From AC-52 sp044870295 (GTDB lineage: Bacteria; Actinomycetota; UBA4738), in NCBI GenBank assembly GCA_044870295.1, contig JBIOYQ010000142.1, forward strand, positions 1-57,822: a stretch of DNA of 57,822 nucleotides. Reading direction: 5' to 3'. A program made the position numbers and the translations under genes. The number at the start of each line of letters is the position of its first letter. The first letter of the stretch is position 1. The notes under the pieces are model-generated. The model searched no databases, was not told the DNA's origin, and worked only from the letters and a program-made list of their open reading frames with translations. Positions 1 to 8,518 of this stretch are shown piece by piece.

Positions 1-82
1 GATACGTTTGCCCTTGTCCACCGCTATCGCTCGAGCAACATCGTCGAGTGAGCAAGCCGCGCGTCAGGCGTTTGGCACCCGC

Positions 83-445
83 TCAAAACACCAGGAGTTT
101 GTCGACCTCCTCGGCGAGCTTGGCGGCCTCCGTGGGCGTGGTCCACTGCCCATGGACGGCGGCCAGGTCCTCCTCGGTCGCCCCACGGGCGACCCCACAG
201 CCCTTTCAAACGAAGACGGTGGCTCCGCCGTCCTTCAGCTTCGCGATCAACTCGCGCATCGGGGGCACGCCGACCCCTTCGATGTTCTCTGCATTGTTTC
301 CGATCACGACCTCGGCGCCGTCACCCGCGAAGAGCACCGTGACGTCGTGGCCCACTTCGAGCGACCCGTTGACCGCCATGTGCAAGGGGATGGATGCCGC
401 GGTGGCGTCGCCGGTACCCCTGGTCACGATGTAGAGGAACTTCAC
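83..445 (-). CDS. DsrE-family selenoprotein (in-frame UGA read as selenocysteine)
   Basis: Small DsrE/YchN-like protein, a fold used in sulfur-relay and redox chemistry. Seen: GTG start at 445 behind a strong AAGGAGGT ribosome site; 79 codons, then UGA at 206-208; the same frame continues for 40 more codons to a UGA stop at 83-85, giving 120 residues, the usual DsrE length. The N-terminus MKFLYIVTRGTGD and the central GNNAENIEGVGVPPM are DsrE-like. The UGA falls where DsrE relatives carry a conserved cysteine: TVFV-U-KGCGVARGATEED, so residues 80-83 read U-x-x-C. A hairpin with bacterial SECIS geometry follows. UGA is an ordinary stop in neighbouring genes, so this is local recoding. It lies 91 bases after truB on the same strand. 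No sel genes are in the window. A nonsense mutation or assembly error is the alternative. The sulfur or redox substrate is unknown. Confidence 0.82.
176..194 (-). promoter_or_regulatory. Candidate bacterial SECIS hairpin
   Basis: On the minus strand, 11 bases after the UGA codon (206-208), GGTCGCCC pairs perfectly with GGGCGACC around a GTG loop (184-186). The loop starts 19 bases after the UGA, within the spacing known for bacterial SECIS elements, which need a small apical loop with a G near its start for SelB binding. The stem lies inside the coding region, as in bacterial selenoprotein mRNAs. Binding by SelB is inferred. Confidence 0.7.
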
Positions 446-472
446 GTCGCACCTCCTTGGTACCTTGCGGCG

Positions 473-503
473 AGCCTAGCCTTCGTCCACGCCGTAGGTC
501 CAA
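473..503 (-). promoter_or_regulatory. Possible promoter of the DsrE-like selenoprotein gene
   Basis: TTGGAC (498-503) and TAGGCT (473-478) lie upstream of the GTG at 445 in the truB-dsrE gap. The spacer is 19 bases, longer than ideal. The gene may instead be read through from truB. Confidence 0.28.
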
Positions 504-536
504 TCCCGCGAAGTCGACCCGGATGGAGGATCCGCA

Positions 537-1394
537 TCACCGAGCCGCGAGGATCACCTCGGGGACCGCCTTCGCCCCGTCGTCGCGGTAGATGCCGATG
601 AGCGTTCCATCTGGCCCTACCGCTCGATACGGACCGGCGATGCCCGCGGGGCCGAGGATGCGGCCATGCGATGCCGCGATGGCCTCTTCGGGATCCAGCC
701 GGAACTCGGGAAGGTGATCGACGGCCCGTTCGGCCGGCAACAGAGGTCCCGGATCGTCCGGTGAACGGGCGTCCTGGACCCTGAGGGGTCCAACGGACGA
801 TCGCCGAAGGGCCGCCAGGTGCGCCCCGCACCCGAGAGCCTTCCCGACGTCGGCCACGAGCGAGCGGACGTAGGTCCCGCCGGAGCACGTAACGCTGAAG
901 TCGAACCGCGGCGAATCGAACGCGTCCAGCTCGAACGCGTAGACCTCCACCGTGCGGGGGGGGGCGTGAACGTCGTCGCCGCGACGGGCGGCCCGATACA
1001 GGCGCTCTCCACCCACCTTGACCGCCGAATACGCCGGAGGGGTCTGCTCGATCCGGCCCACGAACCGGGCCATGGCGTCCCGGAGCGCTGCCTCCTGGAC
1101 GTCCACGTGGGAGGTCTCCGAGGCCACCTCACCCTCTGCGTCCAGCGTCGTCGTCTCGACCCCGAGGACACCCGTGCCCTGGTAGCCCTTGGCGAGGTCC
1201 CCGAGGAACCGCAGCAACCGGGTCGCTCTCCCGACACCGAGCACCAGCAGGCCGGTGGCCATAGGATCGAGGGTGCCGGCGTGCCCGACCTTGCGGATCC
1301 CCAGCACCCGTCGCACGCGAGCCACGGCGTCGTGAGAGGTGATGCCTGCGGGCTTGTCGATGAGGAGGACGCCGCCGGGGTGCTGGTCAGGCAT
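537..1394 (-). CDS. truB: tRNA pseudouridine-55 synthase TruB
   Basis: Converts U55 of the tRNA T-loop to pseudouridine. The 285-residue protein has the N-terminal GVLLIDKPAGITSHDAV block and the catalytic-aspartate motif GHAGTLDPMATGLL near residue 40. Later come a TPPAYSAVKVGG-like segment and CSGGTYVRSLVADVG, all typical of TruB. The ATG at 1394 was chosen because family similarity begins there; upstream codons (to 1442) look non-homologous. It overlaps the end of nrnA by 8 bases, so the two are probably translationally coupled as the last genes of the nusA-infB-type operon. The length fits the family. Confidence 0.96.
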   Translation of the reverse strand: MPDQHPGGVLLIDKPAGITSHDAVARVRRVLGIRKVGHAGTLDPMATGLLVLGVGRATRLLRFLGDLAKGYQGTGVLGVETTTLDAEGEVASETSHVDVQEAALRDAMARFVGRIEQTPPAYSAVKVGGERLYRAARRGDDVHAPPRTVEVYAFELDAFDSPRFDFSVTCSGGTYVRSLVADVGKALGCGAHLAALRRSSVGPLRVQDARSPDDPGPLLPAERAVDHLPEFRLDPEEAIAASHGRILGPAGIAGPYRAVGPDGTLIGIYRDDGAKAVPEVILAAR

Positions 1395-2424
1395 CCGTGC
1401 GGCCGGGCGACGTCTCAGCACCTCGCGCGCTCCGCAGCACATCCGTGAGCCGCAGCGCAGTGTCCTCGAGGCCGGTGGTGGACGTGTACCCCGCCGCCAG
1501 GCGATGGCCGCCGCCTCCGAATGCCGCGGCGACGCTGCCCACGTCGGTGGACCCCCGGGATCGCAAGCTCACCCGGAACCGGCCGTCGGCCTGCTGCTTG
1601 ATCACGCACGCAACGTCGGCTTCACGGGCGGTTCGGACCACGTCGATCAGATCGTCGAGCTCGGCCAACGACGAGCCGGCCCGGGCCAGGTCCATCTGCG
1701 TGAGGTACGTCCACACCAGGCTGGCCTCTGGAACGAGGGCGACCCGCTGGAGGGCCACCGCGGTGAGCTTGATCGATGCGACGGATCCTTCCTCGAACAG
1801 CGCCTGGGCCAGGCGGACGTGGTCGAACGGGTGCCTTCGAAGTTCGGCGGCCACGCGAAGGGTCTCAGGTGTGGTCGCCTCGTATTGGAACCTGCCGGTA
1901 TCGGTCACCAGGCCGGCGTAGAGGTAGCCGGCCGACGCGTCGGGCAGCTCGCCTCCCATGCGCTCGATCAACCGGAACACCAGCTCGGCGGTGGAGGAAG
2001 CGGCTGGGTCCAGCACCAGGATGGACCCGAATCCGGGATTGGTCCGGTGATGGTCGATCACGATGACCTCGCGGGACTGCTCCGCGCTCGCCAGGAGCAT
2101 GCCGAGGCGGTCGGGCGCGGCCGTGTCCAGCGCCACCATCACCGGGGGGGCGGAAGGGAACGCCCGAGGTTCGACGATCGGCACGTTGCCGTCGAGGACG
2201 GCCAGCCACGATGGCCGAGCCAAGGGGTCGTTCCCCCACGAGCACACGACCTCGGTCCCGCGCGCCGCCAGATAGCACGCCAGCCCGAGCATGGAACCGA
2301 TGGCGTCGGGATCTGGATTGACGTGACAGGCCAGGGCGACGGTGGTCGCGCTCGACAGTGCGCCCGCGGCGCGGTCGAGCGCTCCGTCCAGTCCTTCAGT
2401 CTTCGTGCGCTTCGTCGTCTTCAT
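1387..2424 (-). CDS. nrnA: DHH-family bifunctional oligoribonuclease / pAp phosphatase NrnA
   Basis: Degrades very short RNA oligomers and dephosphorylates pAp. Visible motifs are HVNPDPDAIGS (metal-binding motif I), VALDTAAPDRLG, the DHH signature VIDHHRTNPGFG mid-protein, GLVTDTGRFQYE, and the C-terminal DHHA1 motif GGGGHRLAAG. With the ATG at 2424 it has 345 residues, near the family norm. The start is uncertain: the first ~10 codons (MKTTKRTKTEG) overlap the repetitive acidic tail of rbfA in another frame, and the open frame extends to 2496 through Thr/Lys/Met-rich low-complexity codons that I regard as non-coding. The rbfA-nrnA-truB order is common in Actinobacteria. Confidence 0.93.
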   Translation of the reverse strand: MKTTKRTKTEGLDGALDRAAGALSSATTVALACHVNPDPDAIGSMLGLACYLAARGTEVVCSWGNDPLARPSWLAVLDGNVPIVEPRAFPSAPPVMVALDTAAPDRLGMLLASAEQSREVIVIDHHRTNPGFGSILVLDPAASSTAELVFRLIERMGGELPDASAGYLYAGLVTDTGRFQYEATTPETLRVAAELRRHPFDHVRLAQALFEEGSVASIKLTAVALQRVALVPEASLVWTYLTQMDLARAGSSLAELDDLIDVVRTAREADVACVIKQQADGRFRVSLRSRGSTDVGSVAAAFGGGGHRLAAGYTSTTGLEDTALRLTDVLRSARGAETSPGRTDA

Positions 2425-2848
2425 CCTCTTCGTCGTCCTCGTGTTCGTCATCGTCTTCATCGTCTTCGTCGTCACCCGCGCCCTCGCCGGCGCCATCCGG
2501 CGCCGACTGGGCGCCGATCTGGCGAAGCAGCTCGGTGACCCGCTCGACCTGGGCTAGGCCGACGTCCTCCTCGAACTCGAGCTCGGGCGTGAACTTCAGG
2601 CGCACCTGCTGCCCCAGCACCCCCCGCAAGTGGGACCGGGCCGACTGGAGGCCGGCTCGCGTGGCCCGGTGGTCACGGTCCTTGCCCATCACCGTGTAGT
2701 AGATGGTGGCCCGCCGGAGGTCGGGACTCACCTCCACCCGCGTCACGGTGACGAATCCGACGCGTGGGTCCTTCAGCCGTGGGATCTCCTCGGCCAGGAC
2801 CTCCCGGAACTCCTCGGCGACCCGTTCGGGTCGGGCTCCTCCGCTCAT
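2396..2848 (-). CDS. rbfA: 30S ribosome-binding factor RbfA with acidic C-terminal tail
   Basis: Assists late maturation of the 30S subunit by acting on 16S rRNA helix 1. The first ~115 residues form the type-II KH fold of RbfA, with ERVAEEFREVLAEEI, the RVGFVTVTRVEVSPDL segment and LKFTPELEFEED. The final ~35 residues are almost entirely Asp and Glu, encoded by degenerate GAC/GAA/GAT repeats, and go beyond the usual 110-130 residue length. It follows the DUF503 gene by 15 bases and overlaps nrnA. The acidic tail may be disordered; such tails vary among actinobacterial RbfA proteins. Confidence 0.95.
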   Translation of the reverse strand: MSGGARPERVAEEFREVLAEEIPRLKDPRVGFVTVTRVEVSPDLRRATIYYTVMGKDRDHRATRAGLQSARSHLRGVLGQQVRLKFTPELEFEEDVGLAQVERVTELLRQIGAQSAPDGAGEGAGDDEDDEDDDEHEDDEEDEDDEAHED

Positions 2849-2863
2849 GTCGGCTCCCCGCTC

Positions 2864-3157
2864 CTAGTCGTCGGGTCCGTGCAACGAGAGGTCGGCATCG
2901 ATGATCTCCACCTCGCCCCATCGGTCGATGTGGCGCTCCACCTCGTGCATGACCCGCTTGACGTGAAAGGCGTCCCCCGCCACCGACGACACCGCGATGG
3001 TGGTCCGTTGCCACAGGTCGTGGTGGTCCACCTCGGCCACGGCCACATTGAACTTCTGGCGCAGCGACGCGGTGAGCGTCTTGACCACGTGCCGTTTCTC
3101 CTTGAGCGATGCTGCGCCCGGGATGCGGAGGTCGAACCGGCACAGCCCGACCAGCAT
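2864..3157 (-). CDS. DUF503 (YlxP-like) protein
   Basis: A 97-residue protein of the DUF503 family, routinely found between infB and rbfA; its biochemical function is not settled. The characteristic N-terminus MLVGLCRFDLRIPGAASLKE is followed by KRHVVKTLTASLRQKFNVAVAEVD and a C-terminal DADLSLHG. The ATG at 3157 has a clear AAGGAGG ribosome site 5 bases upstream, which excludes the longer open frame to 3271. It starts 20 bases after the infB stop, inside the translation-factor operon. Confidence 0.92.
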   Translation of the reverse strand: MLVGLCRFDLRIPGAASLKEKRHVVKTLTASLRQKFNVAVAEVDHHDLWQRTTIAVSSVAGDAFHVKRVMHEVERHIDRWGEVEIIDADLSLHGPDD

Positions 3158-3177
3158 CTCGCCTCCTTGCGGCCCGC

Positions 3178-5285
<2,108 letters not shown>

Positions 5286-5289
<4 letters not shown>

Positions 5290-5567
5290 CGATCGTCTCC
5301 TGCCATCTCGAACAGTTGCTGCACTAGCCTAGCGGCCTCCGCTGGCTCCAGGGCGCTCCGCAATGCGTGTGCCAGAGCGCCGCGCCGGATGGCCCGCTCC
5401 ATGCACGACCGCGAGCGGTGCACGTACGCTCCCCGCCCCGGGGCCCGCCCGGTAGGGTCCGGCTCGACCCGGCCCTCGGGGAGGCGGACCACCCTGACGA
5501 ACTCGTCCTTGGTGCCCTTCGTCCGGCAGCCCACGCACGTGCGTTCGGGCTGGCGGCGCGGGGGCAC
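5286..5567 (-). CDS. ylxR: YlxR/RnpM-family RNA-binding protein
   Basis: A 93-residue member of the YlxR family, which lies between nusA and infB in many bacteria. In Bacillus the homologue (RnpM) binds RNase P RNA; here the role is inferred from family. The motif RTCVGCRTKGTKDEFVRVVR is followed by GRAPGRGAYVHRSRSCMERA, the paired-cysteine and GRGAY signature of the family. GTG start at 5567, five bases after the nusA stop; the stop overlaps the infB start. Confidence 0.93.
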
Positions 5568-5572
5568 GGAGG

Positions 5573-6775
5573 TCAGGCCGACGCCGACGCCTCCGGCTCG
5601 GCGGGCTCGGGGTCGGGAGGCACCGAGCCGTCTCCCGGCGCGGCGATCTCCACTTCGGGCGCCTCGCCCGCTTGCGACAGGATCGCGGGTTCGCTGTCCG
5701 GCACCGTGGCCGTCGCAGGCGCCTCGCCGCTCTCGGGCTCCTTCGCCTTGCGCTCTCGCTTCACCCGATCCTCTTCCGCCGACTGGGTCTCGCTCTTGAT
5801 GTCGATGCGGTAGCCGGTCAGCTTGGCCGCGAGCCGGGCGTTCTGCCCTTCCTTGCCGATGGCCAGCGACAGCTGGTAGTCGGGCACGATCACCTTCGCC
5901 GACCCGGTGGCGGGGTCCACGTGGACCTCCTTCACCTTGGCCGGGGCCAGGGCGTTGGCCACGAACCGCTCGGAGTCATCGATCCACTGCACCACGTCGA
6001 TCTTCTCGCCGCGCAGTTCGTTGACCACCATGCGGACGCGCGATCCCTTGGGGCCGACGCACGCGCCGACGGGGTCGACGCCCGGTTCGTGGGACGTCAC
6101 CGCGATCTTCGACCGGTGACCCGGCTCCCTGGCGACGGCCTTGATCTCGACGATCCCCTGGTCGATCTCCGGCACCTCGAGCTGGAACAGCCTCCGCAGC
6201 AGGCCGGGATGGGTCCGGCTGACCACGATCTGCGGGCCCTTGGTGGTGCGACGCACCTCGACGATGTAGGCCTTCAGCCGTTCGCCGTGGCGGTACGGCT
6301 CGGACGGGACCTGCTCGGCTTGCGGCAGCAGCGCCTCCACCTTGCCCAGGTCCAACAGGGTGTAGCGATGCGAGTCCTGCTGGATGATGCCCGTCACGAT
6401 GTCGCCCTCGCGGCCCGAGAACTCCTCGTAGGTCATCTCGCGCTCCGCGTCGCGGAGTTTCTGGTAGATGACCTGCTTCGCCGTCTGGGCCGCGATGCGT
6501 CCGAGGAAGTCGGCGGGGACGTCCTCTTCTTTCTCCGACAGGACCTCGCCGGTCTCCTCCTCCAGGACCTGCATCCACGCGCGCATCTCGCCGCTCTCTG
6601 GATCCAGCTGGACGCGAACGCCCGTGGTCTCCTCGTCGAGCTCGGGGTCGTGGGCGAGCTTGTAGGACTTGTAGGCCGACGCCAGCGCCTCCTCCAGCCC
6701 GGCAAGGATCGTCTGGAACGGGATGCCCTTCTCCCGCTCCAGCTCTCGCAGCGCCACGATGAGTTCTTGGTTCAC
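5573..6775 (-). CDS. nusA: Transcription termination/antitermination factor NusA
   Basis: Binds RNA polymerase and nascent RNA to control pausing, termination and antitermination. The 400-residue protein has the NusA N-domain (NQELIVALRELEREKGIPF, residues ~2-130), an S1 domain (~135-200, GDIVTGIIQQ), and two KH domains (VGACVGPKGSRVRMVVNELRG and LAIGKEGQNARLAAKLTGYRI). An acidic Pro/Ala/Glu tail of ~60 residues replaces the acidic repeats found in proteobacteria. The GTG at 6775 overlaps the rimP stop and matches the usual N-terminus, so the longer frame to 6811 is rejected. Confidence 0.97.
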   Translation of the reverse strand: MNQELIVALRELEREKGIPFQTILAGLEEALASAYKSYKLAHDPELDEETTGVRVQLDPESGEMRAWMQVLEEETGEVLSEKEEDVPADFLGRIAAQTAKQVIYQKLRDAEREMTYEEFSGREGDIVTGIIQQDSHRYTLLDLGKVEALLPQAEQVPSEPYRHGERLKAYIVEVRRTTKGPQIVVSRTHPGLLRRLFQLEVPEIDQGIVEIKAVAREPGHRSKIAVTSHEPGVDPVGACVGPKGSRVRMVVNELRGEKIDVVQWIDDSERFVANALAPAKVKEVHVDPATGSAKVIVPDYQLSLAIGKEGQNARLAAKLTGYRIDIKSETQSAEEDRVKRERKAKEPESGEAPATATVPDSEPAILSQAGEAPEVEIAAPGDGSVPPDPEPAEPEASASA

Positions 6776-7245
6776 GACCGCTTGCCTCGTTCCTTCAGTT
6801 CCGCTTCCCAATCTGCCACGATCCGGGCCGACGCGATGAGGTCGTACCGCAGGACCACCTCGCCCTGCTCGGTGGCGACCCGCACGTCGTCCTCGGCCGC
6901 TTCCACCAGCGTCCCGGCGAAATTCCGAGAGCCGTCCACCGGCTCGAACGTCTTGATCCTGACCCGACTCCCCACGCGCTTGGCGAAGTCGCCGGGTCCC
7001 TTGAGCCGTCGCTCGATCCCCGGCGAGCTGACCTCAAGCGAATACGGGCCGGGATCGAACCCTTCCAGATCCAGCCGTCGACCGATCCGATCGCTGGCTT
7101 CCGCGATCGCCTCCAGGTCCACACCACCCTCGCGGTCGACCGTCACCTTGAGGAGCGACCGGCCCGGAGCGTGGTGGAGCGTCACGTCCACCAGCTCGAG
7201 CCCCGCCCCTTCCACGACCGGCCGGATGGTCTCCTCCACGTCCAT
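6772..7245 (-). CDS. rimP: Ribosome maturation factor RimP
   Basis: Required for early 30S subunit assembly. It has 157 residues from the ATG at 7245, with GLELVDVTLHHAPGRSLLKV and the family signature GPYSLEVSSPGIERRL (residues ~70-85), followed by the Sm-like C-terminal domain. A GGTGAG ribosome site sits 7 bases before this ATG, favouring it over TTG or GTG codons at 7260 and 7257. It is the first gene of the rimP-nusA-ylxR-infB operon and is preceded by a hairpin and a promoter-like element. Confidence 0.95.
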   Translation of the reverse strand: MDVEETIRPVVEGAGLELVDVTLHHAPGRSLLKVTVDREGGVDLEAIAEASDRIGRRLDLEGFDPGPYSLEVSSPGIERRLKGPGDFAKRVGSRVRIKTFEPVDGSRNFAGTLVEAAEDDVRVATEQGEVVLRYDLIASARIVADWEAELKERGKRS

Positions 7246-7268
7246 TTTTGCTCTCACCAATCACAAAA

Positions 7269-7292
7269 GAACGTGGGCGCTGGCCCACGTTC
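7269..7292 (-). terminator. Leader hairpin/attenuator upstream of rimP-nusA
   Basis: A perfect 10-bp inverted repeat (GAACGTGGGC / GCCCACGTTC) with a 4-base loop is followed on the minus strand by TTTTGTG. It resembles an intrinsic terminator. It lies 23 bases before the rimP start and downstream of a promoter-like element at 7321-7329, so it could either end upstream transcription or attenuate the nusA operon. Confidence 0.65.
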
Positions 7293-7320
7293 CGGTCGTG
7301 CCCGTTCGTTGTACTAGCCG

Positions 7321-7329
7321 AGTATAACA
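7321..7329 (-). promoter_or_regulatory. Extended -10 promoter candidate for rimP-nusA-infB
   Basis: The minus strand reads TGTTATACT, an extended -10 element (TG-n-TATACT), 76 bases before the rimP ATG. No convincing -35 box is visible 16-18 bases upstream, which is tolerated with an extended -10. The position fits a conserved internal promoter of the nusA operon. Confidence 0.5.
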
Positions 7330-7360
7330 CCGCTCGTTTTCACGGCCGCCCGGGGAACGG

Positions 7361-7642
7361 TCACAGAGCGCGGCGCTGGCCGCCGGGCTGGTTCCAGTGG
7401 TCCCGCTTGTTCATCCGCTTGACCATCCGGTCGTCCCACCCGCGGTGCAGCGGCAGGTCCAACCCGTCGGCGACGGACACGGCGACCTCTTCGGAGGTGA
7501 ACACCCACCGGGTCCAATTCCCGTCGACGTCGATCAGCAGCAGGTCGTACGTGTTCAGGCCGCACCGCTGCAGCACGGCCTCCACGTCGGGTCGGAGCAG
7601 CTTGAAGTCGCGCAACTCTTTGGGGATGGCGCCCGTCATCAT
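7361..7642 (-). CDS. Small conserved-looking protein of unknown function
   Basis: A 93-residue soluble protein with no family I can name. It has an N-terminal helical stretch (IPKELRDFKLLRPDVEAVLQ), a central hydrophobic strand LLLIDVDGNWTRWVF, and a C-terminus rich in Arg, His and Trp (HRGWDDRMVKRMNKRDHWNQ). The periodic hydrophobics and Asp/Trp-rich core suggest a real folded protein. The start is uncertain: two adjacent ATGs at 7642 and 7639 lack a close ribosome site, and the open frame runs to 7909 inside the neighbouring gene. It lies between the membrane-protein gene and rimP. Confidence 0.6.
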   Translation of the reverse strand: MMTGAIPKELRDFKLLRPDVEAVLQRCGLNTYDLLLIDVDGNWTRWVFTSEEVAVSVADGLDLPLHRGWDDRMVKRMNKRDHWNQPGGQRRAL

Positions 7643-7685
7643 CGTGGAGCGTAGGTTCGCTCCTCGCGATCGGCAACTCGGGCCA

Positions 7686-8516
7686 TCAGCCGGGAACGTC
7701 GGGGCGAGGAGGAACCGGCGGAGCCTTATCGGCGGACGAGGCACCGAATGGCGGCACGTCGACCCGTCGTGCGTAGAACGCCACCGTCGCCCCCTTGAAC
7801 ACGAGCCCCAACAGGACACCCACGGCGGCGAGCCCCGCCGAGATGAGCCGGACTGTCTCGGGGATGGATGGAGGGCGTTGGCCCATTTGGATGGCGTGCA
7901 ACGTTGCACGCAGGCGGCGGACGGTGGCTACGCCTGGAATGAGGTTGGCGATGATCAAGATGGCCAGCGGCGGAACCAGCACGTAGAGAGCCGTCCGCGG
8001 CCACTCCGCACGGATCATGCGCAGGCCCAAAGTGAGGGCTTCGCGGGCGCTCTTCGTCGTGAATGCGAGGGCAGGTGTGACGAACGTGATCGCGAAGTCG
8101 ATGAGGATCGCTGCGACCGAGGCACCAACGAAGGCGCCGACGATGTCACTCTCCAGGAGCCAGCCGACCCCCGCCCCCACCGCGACCACGGGAGTCACGA
8201 GCAGTTGAGTTCGGATGAATCGACCGAAATAGCCCCACGTGGCCTTGAAGGCGTGGTCGAAGGTAAACGGCTGGCCTCTGAATGCCCTCAGGATCCAAAG
8301 ACGCTGCGTACCGGGGAACCCGACGGCGAAGAACCACACCGGAGCCACGAGAGTGTTGAAGGCGTCTGGCACCAGTAGCGGAGCGCTGAGGATCAACAGC
8401 GACGTCACCGAGAGCCAGGGTCGACTCACCATCAGCTGAACCGCGGAGCGAACGTCCGCGATGAACCCCGGGTCGGCCGCGCCCAGCGTGACGTAACTCT
8501 CGCCGGACGGATCCAC
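7686..8516 (-). CDS. Multi-pass membrane protein, function unknown
   Basis: A 276-residue protein with a short polar N-terminus and about six hydrophobic segments: LSVTSLLILSAPLLVPDAF, TLVAPVWFFAVGF, LLVTPVVAVGAGVGWLL, GAFVGASVAAILIDFAITFV, ALYVLVPPLAILIIANLI and LISAGLAAVGVLLGLVF. The C-terminal ~35 residues are Pro-rich and cytoplasmic-looking. There are no catalytic motifs. The amphipathic loop between segments (REALTLGLRMIRAEWPRTAL) resembles the integral-membrane DUF-type proteins common in Actinobacteria. GTG start at 8516, immediately after the proS stop (8519), suggests co-transcription with proS. Confidence 0.8.
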   Translation of the reverse strand: MDPSGESYVTLGAADPGFIADVRSAVQLMVSRPWLSVTSLLILSAPLLVPDAFNTLVAPVWFFAVGFPGTQRLWILRAFRGQPFTFDHAFKATWGYFGRFIRTQLLVTPVVAVGAGVGWLLESDIVGAFVGASVAAILIDFAITFVTPALAFTTKSAREALTLGLRMIRAEWPRTALYVLVPPLAILIIANLIPGVATVRRLRATLHAIQMGQRPPSIPETVRLISAGLAAVGVLLGLVFKGATVAFYARRVDVPPFGASSADKAPPVPPRPDVPG

Positions 8517-8518
8517 CG

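Noticed and set aside
1..82. Possible gene or terminator downstream of the selenoprotein
   Set aside because: Only short imperfect complementarity is visible and no supported reading frame; nothing is claimed.
24..209. 61-residue open frame on minus
   Set aside because: It is a shadow in another frame of the C-terminal part of the selenoprotein gene; composition is Gly/Arg-rich with no family features.
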